Below are positions 8,879 to 17,659 of a stretch of 64,000 bases of DNA, one piece after another. The stretch lies in assembly GCA_000436535.1 (NCBI GenBank), contig FR886338.1, forward strand, positions 40,667 through 104,666. Direction: 5' to 3'. Below the pieces are notes generated by a model. It ran no database searches. It saw nothing but the letters and a program-made list of their open reading frames with translations, and had not been told where the DNA came from. The first letter of the stretch is position 1. Every line of letters begins with the position of its first letter. The DNA is from Eubacterium sp. CAG:252. GTDB taxonomy: Bacteria > Bacillota > Clostridia > Lachnospirales > Lachnospiraceae. The translations under genes were made by a program, and so were the position numbers.

Positions 8879-9232
8879 TTACTTAAGATTAGAAATATTA
8901 CCAACACTTACACGTAATACTCTGTGACCCTCAAGCAGCTTGTTATCTATTCTTATGAATACGACAACTCTTATCTTCTCATCTGTCTTTGTCTTGAAGA
9001 AATGTTCGTAGCACGCATATCTCTGGTCGATAAATGTTTCACGAAGCTCTGTTATTATACCTTCATAATCAACATCCGGCACAATATCCCTGAATGTAAG
9101 GCCATTTTCCATGTCTTCCTCTGTGTAACCAAGCATTTTAACAAAACCTTCATCAATATTGATTATCTTGCCGCTTCTCATCTCCATAGCAAAACGTGTG
9201 AATGGGAGTTTTTTCATTAAATTATCTGCCAT
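8879..9232 (-). CDS. Single PAS-domain protein
   Basis: 117 residues, almost exactly one PAS fold: GKIINIDEGFVKMLGYTEEDMENG (PAS core), then RYACYEHFFKTKTDEKIRVVVFIRIDN (PAC region). There is no kinase, cyclase, HTH or LOV-type NCRFLQ motif, so any signal must pass through a partner protein. A GGAGG site lies before ATG. It is 13 bp upstream of the ribU-like gene and very likely co-transcribed with it. A flavin ligand would fit the neighbour but is only a guess. Confidence 0.78.
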   Translation of the reverse strand: MADNLMKKLPFTRFAMEMRSGKIINIDEGFVKMLGYTEEDMENGLTFRDIVPDVDYEGIITELRETFIDQRYACYEHFFKTKTDEKIRVVVFIRIDNKLLEGHRVLRVSVGNISNLK

Positions 9233-9320
9233 AGCTTTTGTCCTCCATAATTATATGTTTTATATTATATATATTGTAACTATTTTACTGCTTATTATAT
9301 TATGGTACCTATTTTGTCAG

Positions 9321-9352
9321 TCTGGCAAACCAATAATAACCGATTTGCCAGA
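9321..9352 (-). terminator. Stem-loop after valS
   Basis: TCTGGCAAA (9321-9329) pairs with TTTGCCAGA (9344-9352), a perfect 9-bp stem extendable by a few bases, 11 bp past the valS stop. A T-run is missing on both sides, so it is a probable but not textbook terminator. Confidence 0.5.
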
Positions 9353-9362
9353 TTAACAGATA

Positions 9363-12014
9363 TTACTTAGATAATGTCGCAAGTCTTTCTTCAACCTGTG
9401 CAAGCATATTAGAATACTTCTCAAGCTTAGCCTTTTCTTCATCTATCTTAGCCTGTGGAGCCTTAGATGTGAACTTCTCGTTGTTAAGCATTCCATTACA
9501 TCTTGCTATTTCCTTGTGTAACTTATCTTCTTCCTTCTTAAGTCTTTCTATCTCTTTGTCGATATCAACAAGCTCTGCGAAAGGAATATATATAACTGCA
9601 CCGGCAATAACTGTAGATACAGCATCCTCTGGAATGTCTGTCTTATCAGCCTGAACCTTTACATCACTTGCATAGCCAAGTGTTGCAAAGAATACCTTGC
9701 CATTTTCAAATATGCTTCTTATTCCTTCATCCTCTGAAACTACATATACAAGTGCCTTACGGCTAGGTGCAACATTCATTTCAGCTCTTACATTTCTTAT
9801 GTTACGGACTGCTGTCTTAATTGTTTCGATAGCATTTTCATCTTCTGAATAATTATTATCTTCTGTATATACAGGCCATGAGCTTATCATAATAGACTCT
9901 TCCTCATCCTGAATATTACAGAATATTTCTTCTGTAATGAATGGCATATATGGGTGAAGAAGCTTAAGTGCATCTATAAGAACCTTCTTTAACGTCCATA
10001 TAGCTGCTGTCTTAGTTGTATCCTCATCATTGTAAAGACGTGGCTTAACCATCTCGATATACCAGTCACAGAATTCTTCCCAGATAAAGTCATTAAGCTT
10101 GGCAACTGCTATACCAAGGTCGTACTTTTCCATATTGTCTGTAACTTCCTTAATAAGTGAATTCATCTTTGATAATATCCACTTATCGGCTGCTGTAAGA
10201 TTAGCTGGCTTCTCATCTGTAGCCTTTATCTTATTATCAGGGTCGTTCATCATTATAAATCTTGAAGCATTCCATACCTTATTAGCAAAGTTACGGCTTG
10301 CCTCAACTCTTTCCCAGTAGAAACGCATATCATTACCAGGTGCATTACCTGTGATGAGTGTGTATCTTAAAGCATCTGCGCCATACTTATCTATAACCTC
10401 GAGTGGGTCGATACCATTGCCAAGTGACTTACTCATCTTACGTCCCTGTGAATCTCTGACAAGTCCGTGGAATAATACCTTGCCAAATGGCTTCTTGCCC
10501 ATCTGCTCATATCCTGAGAATATCATTCTGATAACCCAGAAGAATATAATATCATATCCTGTTACAAGTACATCTGTAGGATAGAAGTAGTCAAGCTCAG
10601 GTGTCTTATCAGGCCATCCAAGTGTTGAGAAAGGCCAGAGTGCTGATGAGAACCATGTATCAAGTGTATCAGGGTCCTGCTCCATATTAGTACTTCCACA
10701 CTTAGGGCATGTGCATACCTTATCCTTGGATACTACCATCTCACCACAATCCTTACAGTAATAAGCTGGTATTCTGTGTCCCCACCATAACTGTCTTGAT
10801 ATACACCAGTCTCTTATGTTATCAGTCCAGTTAAAGTAAGTCTTATCCATAGAAGCTGGAACAAGCTCGATATCACCATTCTTAACGCCTTCAACAGCTG
10901 GCTTGATAAGCTCATCCATCTTAACGAACCACTGCTGCTTAATCATAGGCTCAACTGTTGTCTTACATCTGTCGTGTGTACCTACATTATGAACGTGGTC
11001 TTCAACACTAACTAAAAGTCCCTGTGCATCAAGGTCAGCTACCATGGCTTTTCTTGCTTCATATCTGTCCATACCTGCATACTTGCCACCAAGATTATTG
11101 ATTGTAGCATCATCATTAAGTATATTAATCTCTGGAAGGTTATGTCTTTTACCAACTTCAAAGTCGTTAGGGTCATGGGCTGGAGTAATCTTAACAACAC
11201 CAGTTCCAAATTCCTTATCAACATAGCTGTCTGCGATAATAGGTATCTTTCTGTCTGTAAGTGGAAGGTATACTTCCTTTCCAATAAGGTCTGTGTATCT
11301 TTCATCATCTGGATTAACAGCAAGTGCTGAGTCACCAAGAAGTGTTTCAGGACGTGTAGTAGCTATCTCTACAAATCTTCCTTCCTCACCAACCACAGGA
11401 TAGTTGATATGCCAGAAATGTCCTGCCTGCTCCTCATGCTCAACTTCTGCATCTGATATAGATGTGTTACATACAGGACACCAGTTTACAATTCTTGAAC
11501 CCTTGTATATAAGACCTTTTTCATATAACTTGCAGAATACTTCAAGAACGGCCTTAGAACAGCCTTCATCCATTGTAAATCTCTCTCTGTCCCAGTCACA
11601 TGATGAACCAATCTTCTTTAACTGGCTTGTGATAGTTCCACCGTATTCTTTCTTCCATTCCCATGTTCTTTTAAGGAAGCCCTCTCTTCCAAGCTCATGC
11701 TTGTCAATACCTTCTTCCTTTAAAGCATTAGTAACCTTTACTTCTGTTGATATACTTGCATGGTCTGTTCCCGGAACCCATAATGCTTCATAACCCTGCA
11801 TTCTCTTAAAACGGATAATTATATCCTGCATTGTGTTATCAAGCGCATGTCCCATATGCAGCTTACCTGTTATATTAGGTGGCGGCATAACTATAGTAAA
11901 TGGTTTCTTGCTTCTGTCTACTTCAGCGTGAAAATACTTCTTATCAAGCCACTTCTGATACAATCTGTCTTCTATTTCTGAAGGATTGTAATTCTTCTCT
12001 AATTCCTTACTCAT
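9363..12014 (-). CDS. valS: Valyl-tRNA synthetase
   Basis: 883 residues, typical for bacterial ValRS. The class I HIGH motif is within [17 protein letters not shown] (near residue 50) and the KMSKS motif within [14 protein letters not shown]. The editing domain lies about 200-340 ([18 protein letters not shown]) and there are Cys pairs (CKDC...CTCPKCG) in the insertion. The C-terminal coiled-coil arm ([21 protein letters not shown]...) is present. It charges tRNA-Val. The start has a GAAAGG site. A good promoter lies at 12141-12169. The short leader holds no T-box. Confidence 0.97.
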   Translation of the reverse strand: MSKELEKNYNPSEIEDRLYQKWLDKKYFHAEVDRSKKPFTIVMPPPNITGKLHMGHALDNTMQDIIIRFKRMQGYEALWVPGTDHASISTEVKVTNALKEEGIDKHELGREGFLKRTWEWKKEYGGTITSQLKKIGSSCDWDRERFTMDEGCSKAVLEVFCKLYEKGLIYKGSRIVNWCPVCNTSISDAEVEHEEQAGHFWHINYPVVGEEGRFVEIATTRPETLLGDSALAVNPDDERYTDLIGKEVYLPLTDRKIPIIADSYVDKEFGTGVVKITPAHDPNDFEVGKRHNLPEINILNDDATINNLGGKYAGMDRYEARKAMVADLDAQGLLVSVEDHVHNVGTHDRCKTTVEPMIKQQWFVKMDELIKPAVEGVKNGDIELVPASMDKTYFNWTDNIRDWCISRQLWWGHRIPAYYCKDCGEMVVSKDKVCTCPKCGSTNMEQDPDTLDTWFSSALWPFSTLGWPDKTPELDYFYPTDVLVTGYDIIFFWVIRMIFSGYEQMGKKPFGKVLFHGLVRDSQGRKMSKSLGNGIDPLEVIDKYGADALRYTLITGNAPGNDMRFYWERVEASRNFANKVWNASRFIMMNDPDNKIKATDEKPANLTAADKWILSKMNSLIKEVTDNMEKYDLGIAVAKLNDFIWEEFCDWYIEMVKPRLYNDEDTTKTAAIWTLKKVLIDALKLLHPYMPFITEEIFCNIQDEEESIMISSWPVYTEDNNYSEDENAIETIKTAVRNIRNVRAEMNVAPSRKALVYVVSEDEGIRSIFENGKVFFATLGYASDVKVQADKTDIPEDAVSTVIAGAVIYIPFAELVDIDKEIERLKKEEDKLHKEIARCNGMLNNEKFTSKAPQAKIDEEKAKLEKYSNMLAQVEERLATLSK

Positions 12015-12090
12015 GGTACTGATTCCTTTCTATATCCTAAGAAAACAATATGTTGTACAGGTTTAAAAGCTTTACCGTTAAGACACGGAC

Positions 12091-12112
12091 ACCTTTCAAC
12101 TCTGACATCATA
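12091..12112. repeat. Diverged copy of the 22-bp intergenic core repeat
   Basis: Plus-strand ACCTTTCAACTCTGACATCA then TA resembles the core GACCTTTTGACCCTNACATCAT found at 26042, 32117, 35460 and 52410. Here it falls within the valS leader, between promoter and start codon. Confidence 0.45.
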
Positions 12113-12140
12113 TTATTACCTTATAATCTCAATCTGTTTA

Positions 12141-12169
12141 ATCATAATATTACCAGAGGAAAATGTCAA
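12141..12169 (-). promoter_or_regulatory. Sigma-A-type promoter of valS
   Basis: Minus strand TTGACA (12164-12169), 17-bp spacer, TATGAT (12141-12146). The -35 box overlaps the hypA stop codon. Confidence 0.75.
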
Positions 12170-12510
12170 CACGCCTCTATTTCTTTAATGTTAAATTCAC
12201 TGCCCTGAAGCAGATATGTATGCCCGCTTCCGCACTCTGGACACGTTTTCCCATATTGTATCGTGCTGTATCTGTTATGGCAGTCTTCACAGTATGTTAT
12301 AGCAGGAATTTTCTCTATAACAAGCTCTGACTCCACTAGCAGCTCTTCTTTCTTAATTGCCCACTTCCAGCAGTCTGTCAGGTATGTGTCTATAACTGTC
12401 GACACTTCTCCTAATTCAAGTACTACCTTTGTTATCTTTTCTATGTCATTCTGGATGGCTACTTCTTTAAGGTCATCTATTATGTGAAATACAACGCCTA
12501 ATTCATGCAT
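12166..12510 (-). CDS. hypA: Hydrogenase/urease nickel insertion protein HypA
   Basis: 114 residues, the normal HypA length. It begins MHELGVV, where Met1-His2-Glu3 form the nickel site, and carries a zinc ribbon of the form YCEDC ... CPECG (about residues 72-94). HypA receives nickel and hands it, with HypB, to the large subunit of NiFe hydrogenase. It is separated from the other maturation genes by 435 bp containing a palindromic element (12629-12905). No hydrogenase subunit genes lie in this window. Confidence 0.92.
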   Translation of the reverse strand: MHELGVVFHIIDDLKEVAIQNDIEKITKVVLELGEVSTVIDTYLTDCWKWAIKKEELLVESELVIEKIPAITYCEDCHNRYSTIQYGKTCPECGSGHTYLLQGSEFNIKEIEAC

Positions 12511-12628
12511 ATTGTTTCCTCGTATTATATATGTAGTAGTTTTTACAGACCCTCTCCAAGGTCTTCATAACTATTCAGTCATAGTCTTGTCTCTCTTCAA
12601 ATGTGGTGGTTTGCAATGACATAACTGT

Positions 12629-12905
12629 GACGGACGGACGATATAAGATATGGGACGGGAGGTGTTTTGGTAATAATGCGTAATGCACACTTGAAAGCTG
12701 TTTGTGATAGTTCTTAAACTTTCCCTTCAACCCACAGCAGCGATTTGACACAGATGTCAAATCGAGCGAAAACGAAACAGGACGTTTCGTATAAGCAGCT
12801 GCGTCCACAGAAAAGCATCTGCGGAAAGTTTTAGAAATATCCAGACAGCTTTCTGGTGCGTGAAGCTTTATTACCGAAACACCTCCCGACCTTTATGCGT
12901 CCGTC
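12629..12905. repeat. 277-bp imperfect palindromic element upstream of hypA
   Basis: This element fills most of the 435-bp gap between the oxidoreductase gene and hypA. The ends pair (GACGGACG at 12633-12640 with CGTCCGTC at 12898-12905). Further inward pairs are CGGGAGGTGTTTTGGTAAT (12656-12674) with 12870-12888 at 18 of 19 positions, GAAAGCTG (12693) with CAGCTTTC (12846), and AAACTTTCC (12716) with GGAAAGTTT (12823). The centre holds two perfect hairpins: CGATTTGACA/TGTCAAATCG (12741-12764) and ACGAAAC/GTTTCGT (12772-12790). No coding frame with a ribosome site is seen. It looks like a MITE-like insertion or a large structured RNA. It is more GC-rich than nearby spacers. Confidence 0.7.
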
Positions 12906-12945
12906 ATTAATATAATAATATCAGGTAACGCAATCCTCTGACACC

Positions 12946-15699
12946 CTAATTCTTCTTGCCAGAAAACTTTATCTTAATAGCCTGCTTAGCCCCATAAGGA
13001 AGAATATACTTAAGCTTATCTTCACTCTTTCTCATAGTACTGCACTCTGGAAGGTCCCTGTTAAGATGTATGGCGTCAAACTCACACTTAGTTGTACATA
13101 TACCACAACCAATACATTTGTTAGGGTCAACAACAGATGCGCCACAGCCTAAACATCTGGCTGTTTCAGTCTTAACCTGTTCCTCTGTAAATGTGAGCTT
13201 TGCATCCCTGAATGACTTCTTTGTGTCAATAGCCTTATTAACTCCCGGAACCTGTCTACTGCTGTTATCATATCCCTCAACCTTGATATTATCCTTATCA
13301 AGCTCGATGAAATCTCTTCTGTTACGTCCGATAGTAAGTGAGCTGTGTGGCTGTACATATCTGTGTATAGATATAGCTGCCTCCTTACCTGCTGCAATAG
13401 CATCTATGGCAAATCTTGGTCCTGTGTATACATCACCACCGATAAATACATCTGGGTCTGTTGTCTGGTATGTAAGCTTGTCAGCCTTTACTCTCACACC
13501 GTCAACTTCAACCTTAGTACCCTTAAGAAGGTCGCCCCATATAGTAGACTGTCCTATACTTAAGAATACATGACGACAGGCGATAGTCTTAGTATCATTC
13601 TCATCATACTGTGGGTTGAAACGTCCATTTGCATCCTTAACAGATGTACATTTCTTAAGCACGATACCTGTAACCTTTCCATTCTCTGTAAGAATTTCCT
13701 TAGGTCCCCAGCCACAGTCAAGCTTAACACCCTCTTCAAGTGCTTCCTCAACTTCTTCATCCGATGCAGGCATATTATCCCTGTCCTCAAGGCAGAACAT
13801 TGACACGTTATAATCACCAACTCTTGTGCTTGTTCTTGCAACATCGATAGCAACATTACCACCACCGATTACAACAACGTCACCTTCAAGTGGATATTCG
13901 TGAGCTGTTCCAGCCTCTTTTAAGAAATCGACTGCTGATACTAAACCATCTGCATCTTCGCCGTCAATTCCAGCTTTTCTTGAGCCCTGACATCCGATGG
14001 CTATATAGAAAGCCTTATATCCCTGCTTCTTTAATTCATCTATAGTAATGTCCTTACCTACTTCAACACCCGTTTTTATATCTACACCCATCTGGCGTAT
14101 AACGTCTATTTCAGCTTCAACGACATCCTTTTCAAGCTTAAATGATGGAATACCATATACAAGCATACCTCCGGCTTTTTCATTCTTTTCAAATACAGTT
14201 GGCTTATAGCCTTTTTCTGCAAGATAGAAAGCACATGAAAGACCAGCAGGTCCTCCACCTATTATAGCAACCTTTTCATCAAAATAGCCCTTAGTTGCTG
14301 GTACTACTGGTTCTGGGATATAGCGTGTTTCAGCCTTTAAGTCCTGCATAGCAATAAACTTCTTAACTTCATCTATAGCTATAGCCTCGTCAATAGTTCC
14401 TCTTGTACATGCATCCTCACATCTTCTGTTACATACGTGTCCGCATACTGCTGGGAATGGATTTTCCTTCTTTATAAGTGCAAGAGCATCCTTAAATCTT
14501 CCCTGTGCTGCCATCTTAAGATAACCCTGAACCGCTATATGCGCTGGACAGGCTGTCTTGCATGGTGCTGTACCTGTATCATAACAGTTAATTCTGTTCT
14601 TATCTCTATAGTCCTCTGTCCACATATGTGGTCCCCACTTCTGCTCTGATGGAAGTGGCATCTTAGGATACTTGACTTCTGCGCCATCCTTTGTACATAA
14701 CTTCTGTCCAAGCTTAACTGCACCTGCAGGACAATACTCCACGCATCTTCCACATGCTACGCAGTTTTCCTTTGTAACCTTTGCAACATATGCAGAACGT
14801 GACATATTAGGAGTATTGAATAACTGTGAGGTTCTCAGCGCATAACAGACATTTACATTACAGTTACATATAGCAAATATCTTATCCTGTCCATCTATGT
14901 TAGTAATCTGGTGGACGAAACCATTATCCTCAGCCTTCTTGAATATTTCAAGTGCCTCTTCCTTAGTGATATAATGACCGCCCTTACCTGTTTCTACAAC
15001 ATAGTCAGCCATATCACCTACTGCTATACACCAGTCCTCTGGGTCATCCGCACAACCCTCATCATATGTTTTTCTTGACTTACGGCATGAACATGGACTT
15101 GCTGCATACTTTCCTTCATACTTATCTAACCAGTATGATATCTTTTCAAGCGAAATAGCCTGATTATTCATATCTATAGCCTTTTCAACAGGTATAACAT
15201 GCATACCTATTCCTGCGCCTCCTGGTGGAACCATAGGAGTTATCTTTTCAAGTGGAAGGCGGCTCATACGCTCAAAAAACCTTCCCATCTCCGGATGTTC
15301 TTCAAGTACTGTTGAGTTCATATTAGTAAATTCTGCACTTCCCGGAACAAACATAGGAAGAACATACTGCTTTTCGTGCTGTTCATTCTCCCAGTTATAC
15401 TCTAAAAGTCCGTTAAACGCCATCTGCTCTAACTGCTTTTCAAGCTCTTTTTCTTCCATTCCTGTTATCTTAACCATCTGCTTAAGAGTCTTTGGCTTAC
15501 GCACACCCATTTTCAAGGCAATCTCTGCCTGCTCATCTGTGCATATAGGTGCTAAGCCCCAATACTCAGGACTGTCTGCTGTCAGCTTCTCAAAGCCTAA
15601 CTTGATAGGCACTCTGTCTGTTATCATCTTGCCAAGTCTTAAGACTGGCTCTCTTACCGGAAGTTCCGGATGTGGATTTTTGAATTCTTCTTTACTCAT
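12946..15699 (-). CDS. Multi-domain 4Fe-4S/FAD oxidoreductase (GltD-like) of the hyp cluster
   Basis: 917 residues from the ATG at 15699 (GAAAGGA site); an ATG at 15786 overlapping hypB would extend it but has no site. The N-terminal about 270 residues are a winged-helix-like and Cys-containing region (SPCSCRKSRKTYDEGC). A ferredoxin motif CVACGRCVEYCPAG follows, then a GltD-type helical Fe-S domain (CKTACPAHIAVQGYLKMA ... CGHVCNRRCEDAC). Next come an FAD Rossmann fold (VAIIGGGPAGLSCAFYLAEKG), a second dinucleotide fold (VVVIGGGNVAIDVARTS), and a C-terminal Fe-S motif CIGCGICTTKCEFDA. It should pass electrons between NAD(P)H, FAD and a clustered acceptor; the partner is unknown. It lies between hypB and hypA, so a link to hydrogen metabolism or redox-linked maturation is inferred. 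Confidence 0.85.
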   Translation of the reverse strand: MSKEEFKNPHPELPVREPVLRLGKMITDRVPIKLGFEKLTADSPEYWGLAPICTDEQAEIALKMGVRKPKTLKQMVKITGMEEKELEKQLEQMAFNGLLEYNWENEQHEKQYVLPMFVPGSAEFTNMNSTVLEEHPEMGRFFERMSRLPLEKITPMVPPGGAGIGMHVIPVEKAIDMNNQAISLEKISYWLDKYEGKYAASPCSCRKSRKTYDEGCADDPEDWCIAVGDMADYVVETGKGGHYITKEEALEIFKKAEDNGFVHQITNIDGQDKIFAICNCNVNVCYALRTSQLFNTPNMSRSAYVAKVTKENCVACGRCVEYCPAGAVKLGQKLCTKDGAEVKYPKMPLPSEQKWGPHMWTEDYRDKNRINCYDTGTAPCKTACPAHIAVQGYLKMAAQGRFKDALALIKKENPFPAVCGHVCNRRCEDACTRGTIDEAIAIDEVKKFIAMQDLKAETRYIPEPVVPATKGYFDEKVAIIGGGPAGLSCAFYLAEKGYKPTVFEKNEKAGGMLVYGIPSFKLEKDVVEAEIDVIRQMGVDIKTGVEVGKDITIDELKKQGYKAFYIAIGCQGSRKAGIDGEDADGLVSAVDFLKEAGTAHEYPLEGDVVVIGGGNVAIDVARTSTRVGDYNVSMFCLEDRDNMPASDEEVEEALEEGVKLDCGWGPKEILTENGKVTGIVLKKCTSVKDANGRFNPQYDENDTKTIACRHVFLSIGQSTIWGDLLKGTKVEVDGVRVKADKLTYQTTDPDVFIGGDVYTGPRFAIDAIAAGKEAAISIHRYVQPHSSLTIGRNRRDFIELDKDNIKVEGYDNSSRQVPGVNKAIDTKKSFRDAKLTFTEEQVKTETARCLGCGASVVDPNKCIGCGICTTKCEFDAIHLNRDLPECSTMRKSEDKLKYILPYGAKQAIKIKFSGKKN

Positions 15700-15770
15700 A
15701 AATGTCCTTTCTACCGCATACATATGGCGGCTTTTATCCTCTTTATATAATTCTTTATTATTAAAATTAA

Positions 15771-16442
15771 CTAAGCATTTTTCCATTCTGTGACCTGTGA
15801 CTTAAGCCATCCAGTCCACTCTGTCATACCCTCGCCTGTCTTTGCACATATAGGTATAACCTTTGCATCAGGATTTCTTTTAGCTATATACTCTTTGCAT
15901 TTATCTATATCAAAGTCAAAGTAAGACAGTACATCAATCTTATTGATAAGCACAACATCACATACCGAAAACATAAGTGGATACTTAAGTGGCTTATCAT
16001 CTCCCTCTGGCACCGAAAGAATCATAACATTCCTAACAGCTCCCGTATCAAACTCCGCTGGACAGACGAGATTGCCTACATTCTCAAGTACAACAAGGTC
16101 AACATCCCCTGTGCCAAGCTCATCCATGCCCTGTCTTGTCATATCTGCATCAAGATGACACATTCCTCCAGTGTGAAGCTGTATTGCCTTAGCGCCTGTA
16201 TCAGCAATCGTCTTTGCATCAACATCTGAATCTATATCAGCCTCCATAACACCTATTCTTATATCATCCTTTAACATCTCTATGGTTCTTGTAAGTGTTG
16301 TTGTCTTTCCAGAACCCGGCGATGACATAAGATTAAGAAGAAATACTCCTTCTTTTTTCAGGTCATCTCTTAGAAGCTTTGCACGTTCATCGTTACTTTC
16401 AAATACACTCTTCTTGACTTCAATAACTCTTACGTCCTTCAA
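15771..16442 (-). CDS. hypB: Hydrogenase nickel incorporation GTPase HypB
   Basis: 223 residues. Walker A SSPGSGKTTTLTRTIEML, the conserved MEADIDSDVDAKTI and HTGGMCHLDADM segments, and the G4 motif NKID mark a HypB. There is no N-terminal His-rich nickel store. It hydrolyses GTP to load nickel into the hydrogenase precursor together with HypA. The start is TTG at 16442 with GGAGG eight bases upstream; no better ATG exists. Its leader, between promoter 16556-16584 and the start, contains a strong terminator-like palindrome (16475-16533), suggesting control by premature termination. Confidence 0.93.
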   Translation of the reverse strand: MKDVRVIEVKKSVFESNDERAKLLRDDLKKEGVFLLNLMSSPGSGKTTTLTRTIEMLKDDIRIGVMEADIDSDVDAKTIADTGAKAIQLHTGGMCHLDADMTRQGMDELGTGDVDLVVLENVGNLVCPAEFDTGAVRNVMILSVPEGDDKPLKYPLMFSVCDVVLINKIDVLSYFDFDIDKCKEYIAKRNPDAKVIPICAKTGEGMTEWTGWLKSQVTEWKNA

Positions 16443-16474
16443 ACTTTACCTCCATAATATATATTTCGCCCTAT

Positions 16475-16533
16475 CAGACGAAAGTCAAAAAAAGAGCTCT
16501 GTGCCAGCACAGCTCTTTTTAGACTTTCGTCTG
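16475..16533 (-). promoter_or_regulatory. Terminator-like hairpin in the hypB leader, candidate attenuator
   Basis: Minus-strand order: CAGACGAAAGTC, then an inner stem AGAGCTGTGC/GCACAGAGCTCT followed by TTTTTTT, then GACTTTCGTCTG, fully complementary to the first block. The T-run after the inner stem makes it a textbook intrinsic terminator, yet it lies between the promoter and hypB. GTGCCAG just upstream (plus 16531-16537) can pair with CTGGCAC of the inner stem (plus 16501-16507), giving an alternative fold that would break the terminator. On the plus strand the hairpin is also followed by TTTTT, but there is no plus-strand gene to end. Confidence 0.65.
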
Positions 16534-16555
16534 GCACGGCTCATTGCTTACACAT

Positions 16556-16584
16556 ATCTTAACAATATGTTAATTTATTGTCAA
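16556..16584 (-). promoter_or_regulatory. Sigma-A-type promoter of hypB
   Basis: Minus strand TTGACA (16579-16584), 17-bp spacer, TAAGAT (16556-16561). Transcription would start near 16549, upstream of the leader hairpin. Confidence 0.75.
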
Positions 16585-16655
16585 TTAAAAATAAACCGTT
16601 TTTTTTATTTTAGTTTCCGTCTTATATTATATATAGTATACAACCTCTACATAAT

Positions 16656-16720
16656 AAAAGCCAGCATAAATGATAGCTTTTATCAATAATATATCTAAAG
16701 CTACCATACATACTGGCTTT
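16656..16720 (-). terminator. Terminator of the CarD-like gene
   Basis: A long imperfect hairpin on the minus strand: AAAGCCAGTATG...TAGCTTT pairs with AAAGCTATCATTTATGCTGGCTTT, followed by TATTATG. It lies 24 bp past the stop at 16744, so the second hairpin nearer hypB is not needed to end this gene. Confidence 0.75.
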
Positions 16721-16743
16721 AATACCTATATTAACATCTAAAA

Positions 16744-17241
16744 CTATAATACAGAAAGATAGTTATCCATCTCCTCTGACATTTCTTCAAAGTCCTTTCC
16801 CATAGACTCTGCTATCTCTCCGTATAAAAGCTTTCTTGCTGTTGTGAGCATCCTGCTGTCTGCCGACTTCATACGTCTTAATTCTTTGGCTCTTTCGTTC
16901 TTTATATTAAATAAAGCTCTTACAAGATGCATAAGCTGTACTAAATCCTGTGACTTTACCATCTCATCATACTTCATAGGATGAACCTTTTCATTCAGTT
17001 CCTCATCATCCTTGCAATGCTTTGCTCTTGCAATAAGCTTCTCGCAACTGTTCTTATCAATGATACTTCTAATCATAACCTTGCTGCTGTCAACTGGTGA
17101 ATATATAATACCTTTACTGTCATACACCGGCTGAAGAAAATAGTAATCCTTATCAATACCCTTAATAGGTGGCTTTCCAATATCCTCTATCTCACACACA
17201 CCTACTACACCATAAACAACTTTATCATTGACTTCAAACAT
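16744..17241 (-). CDS. CarD/CdnL-family transcription regulator
   Basis: 165 residues from the ATG at 17241 (GAGAGGTG site); an upstream GTG/ATG frame to 17271 lacks one. The N-terminal FEVNDKVVYGVVGVCEIEDIG is the RNA-polymerase-interacting Tudor-like domain. The helical C-terminal half (about 75-160) matches the DNA-contacting domain of CarD. Such proteins bind the RNAP beta subunit and stabilise open complexes. Usual length for the family. It is monocistronic here, with its own promoter and terminator. Confidence 0.85.
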   Translation of the reverse strand: MFEVNDKVVYGVVGVCEIEDIGKPPIKGIDKDYYFLQPVYDSKGIIYSPVDSSKVMIRSIIDKNSCEKLIARAKHCKDDEELNEKVHPMKYDEMVKSQDLVQLMHLVRALFNIKNERAKELRRMKSADSRMLTTARKLLYGEIAESMGKDFEEMSEEMDNYLSVL

Positions 17242-17302
17242 ATCATTACACCTCTCATATGCACTAAACAAATTATTAAATTATCTCTTACAACCAGGTA
17301 TA

Positions 17303-17331
17303 ATTATACATCAATTCGACATTTTTTTCAA
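17303..17331 (-). promoter_or_regulatory. Sigma-A-type promoter of the CarD-like gene
   Basis: Minus strand TTGAAA (17326-17331), 17-bp spacer, TATAAT (17303-17308), followed by an AT-rich leader. The rest of the gene-free stretch 17242-17659 holds only the terminator at 17447-17480 and otherwise AT-rich sequence. Confidence 0.7.
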
Positions 17332-17446
17332 AACGATTTTGCAAAAAAACAATTAAAATACAATCGTTCAGAATAAAGAGCAATACAAAATACATATAAA
17401 ATGTTTATATATTAAAACCAAAATCACTATAAAAGCGCAAAATAAA

Positions 17447-17480
17447 ACAGATTACCTGCATATACCTGCTGGTAATCTGT
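17447..17480 (-). terminator. Intrinsic terminator, DUF6465-like gene
   Basis: ACAGATTACC (17447-17456) and GGTAATCTGT (17471-17480) form a perfect 10-bp stem; on the minus strand it is followed by TTTATTTTG. It lies 180 bp past the stop at 17660, so the 3' untranslated region would be long. Confidence 0.65.
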
Positions 17481-17659
17481 CTTATAAACCATATATACTA
17501 TGTCCTGATTATAATTCTTTACTAAATATTCTTATGAAACATAATATCTCATACTTCCATAAATAAATTGTAATTTCCCACTTTATGTAAATACATATAT
17601 TATATCTGTTTTATAATTGTATGCCGTTCTTAAACTTCAGACATTATATTCAATAAATC

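Noticed and set aside
12015..12165. Possible T-box in front of valS
   Set aside because: The promoter at 12141 leaves a leader of only about 120 nt, without a GGTGGNACC-type bulge or terminator.
12575..12808. Open frame of 77 codons on the minus strand
   Set aside because: It lies inside the palindromic element, has no ribosome site, and its sequence resembles no protein family.
15699..15786. Upstream start of the oxidoreductase overlapping hypB
   Set aside because: The ATG at 15786 has no ribosome site, whereas the ATG at 15699 has GAAAGGA at good spacing.
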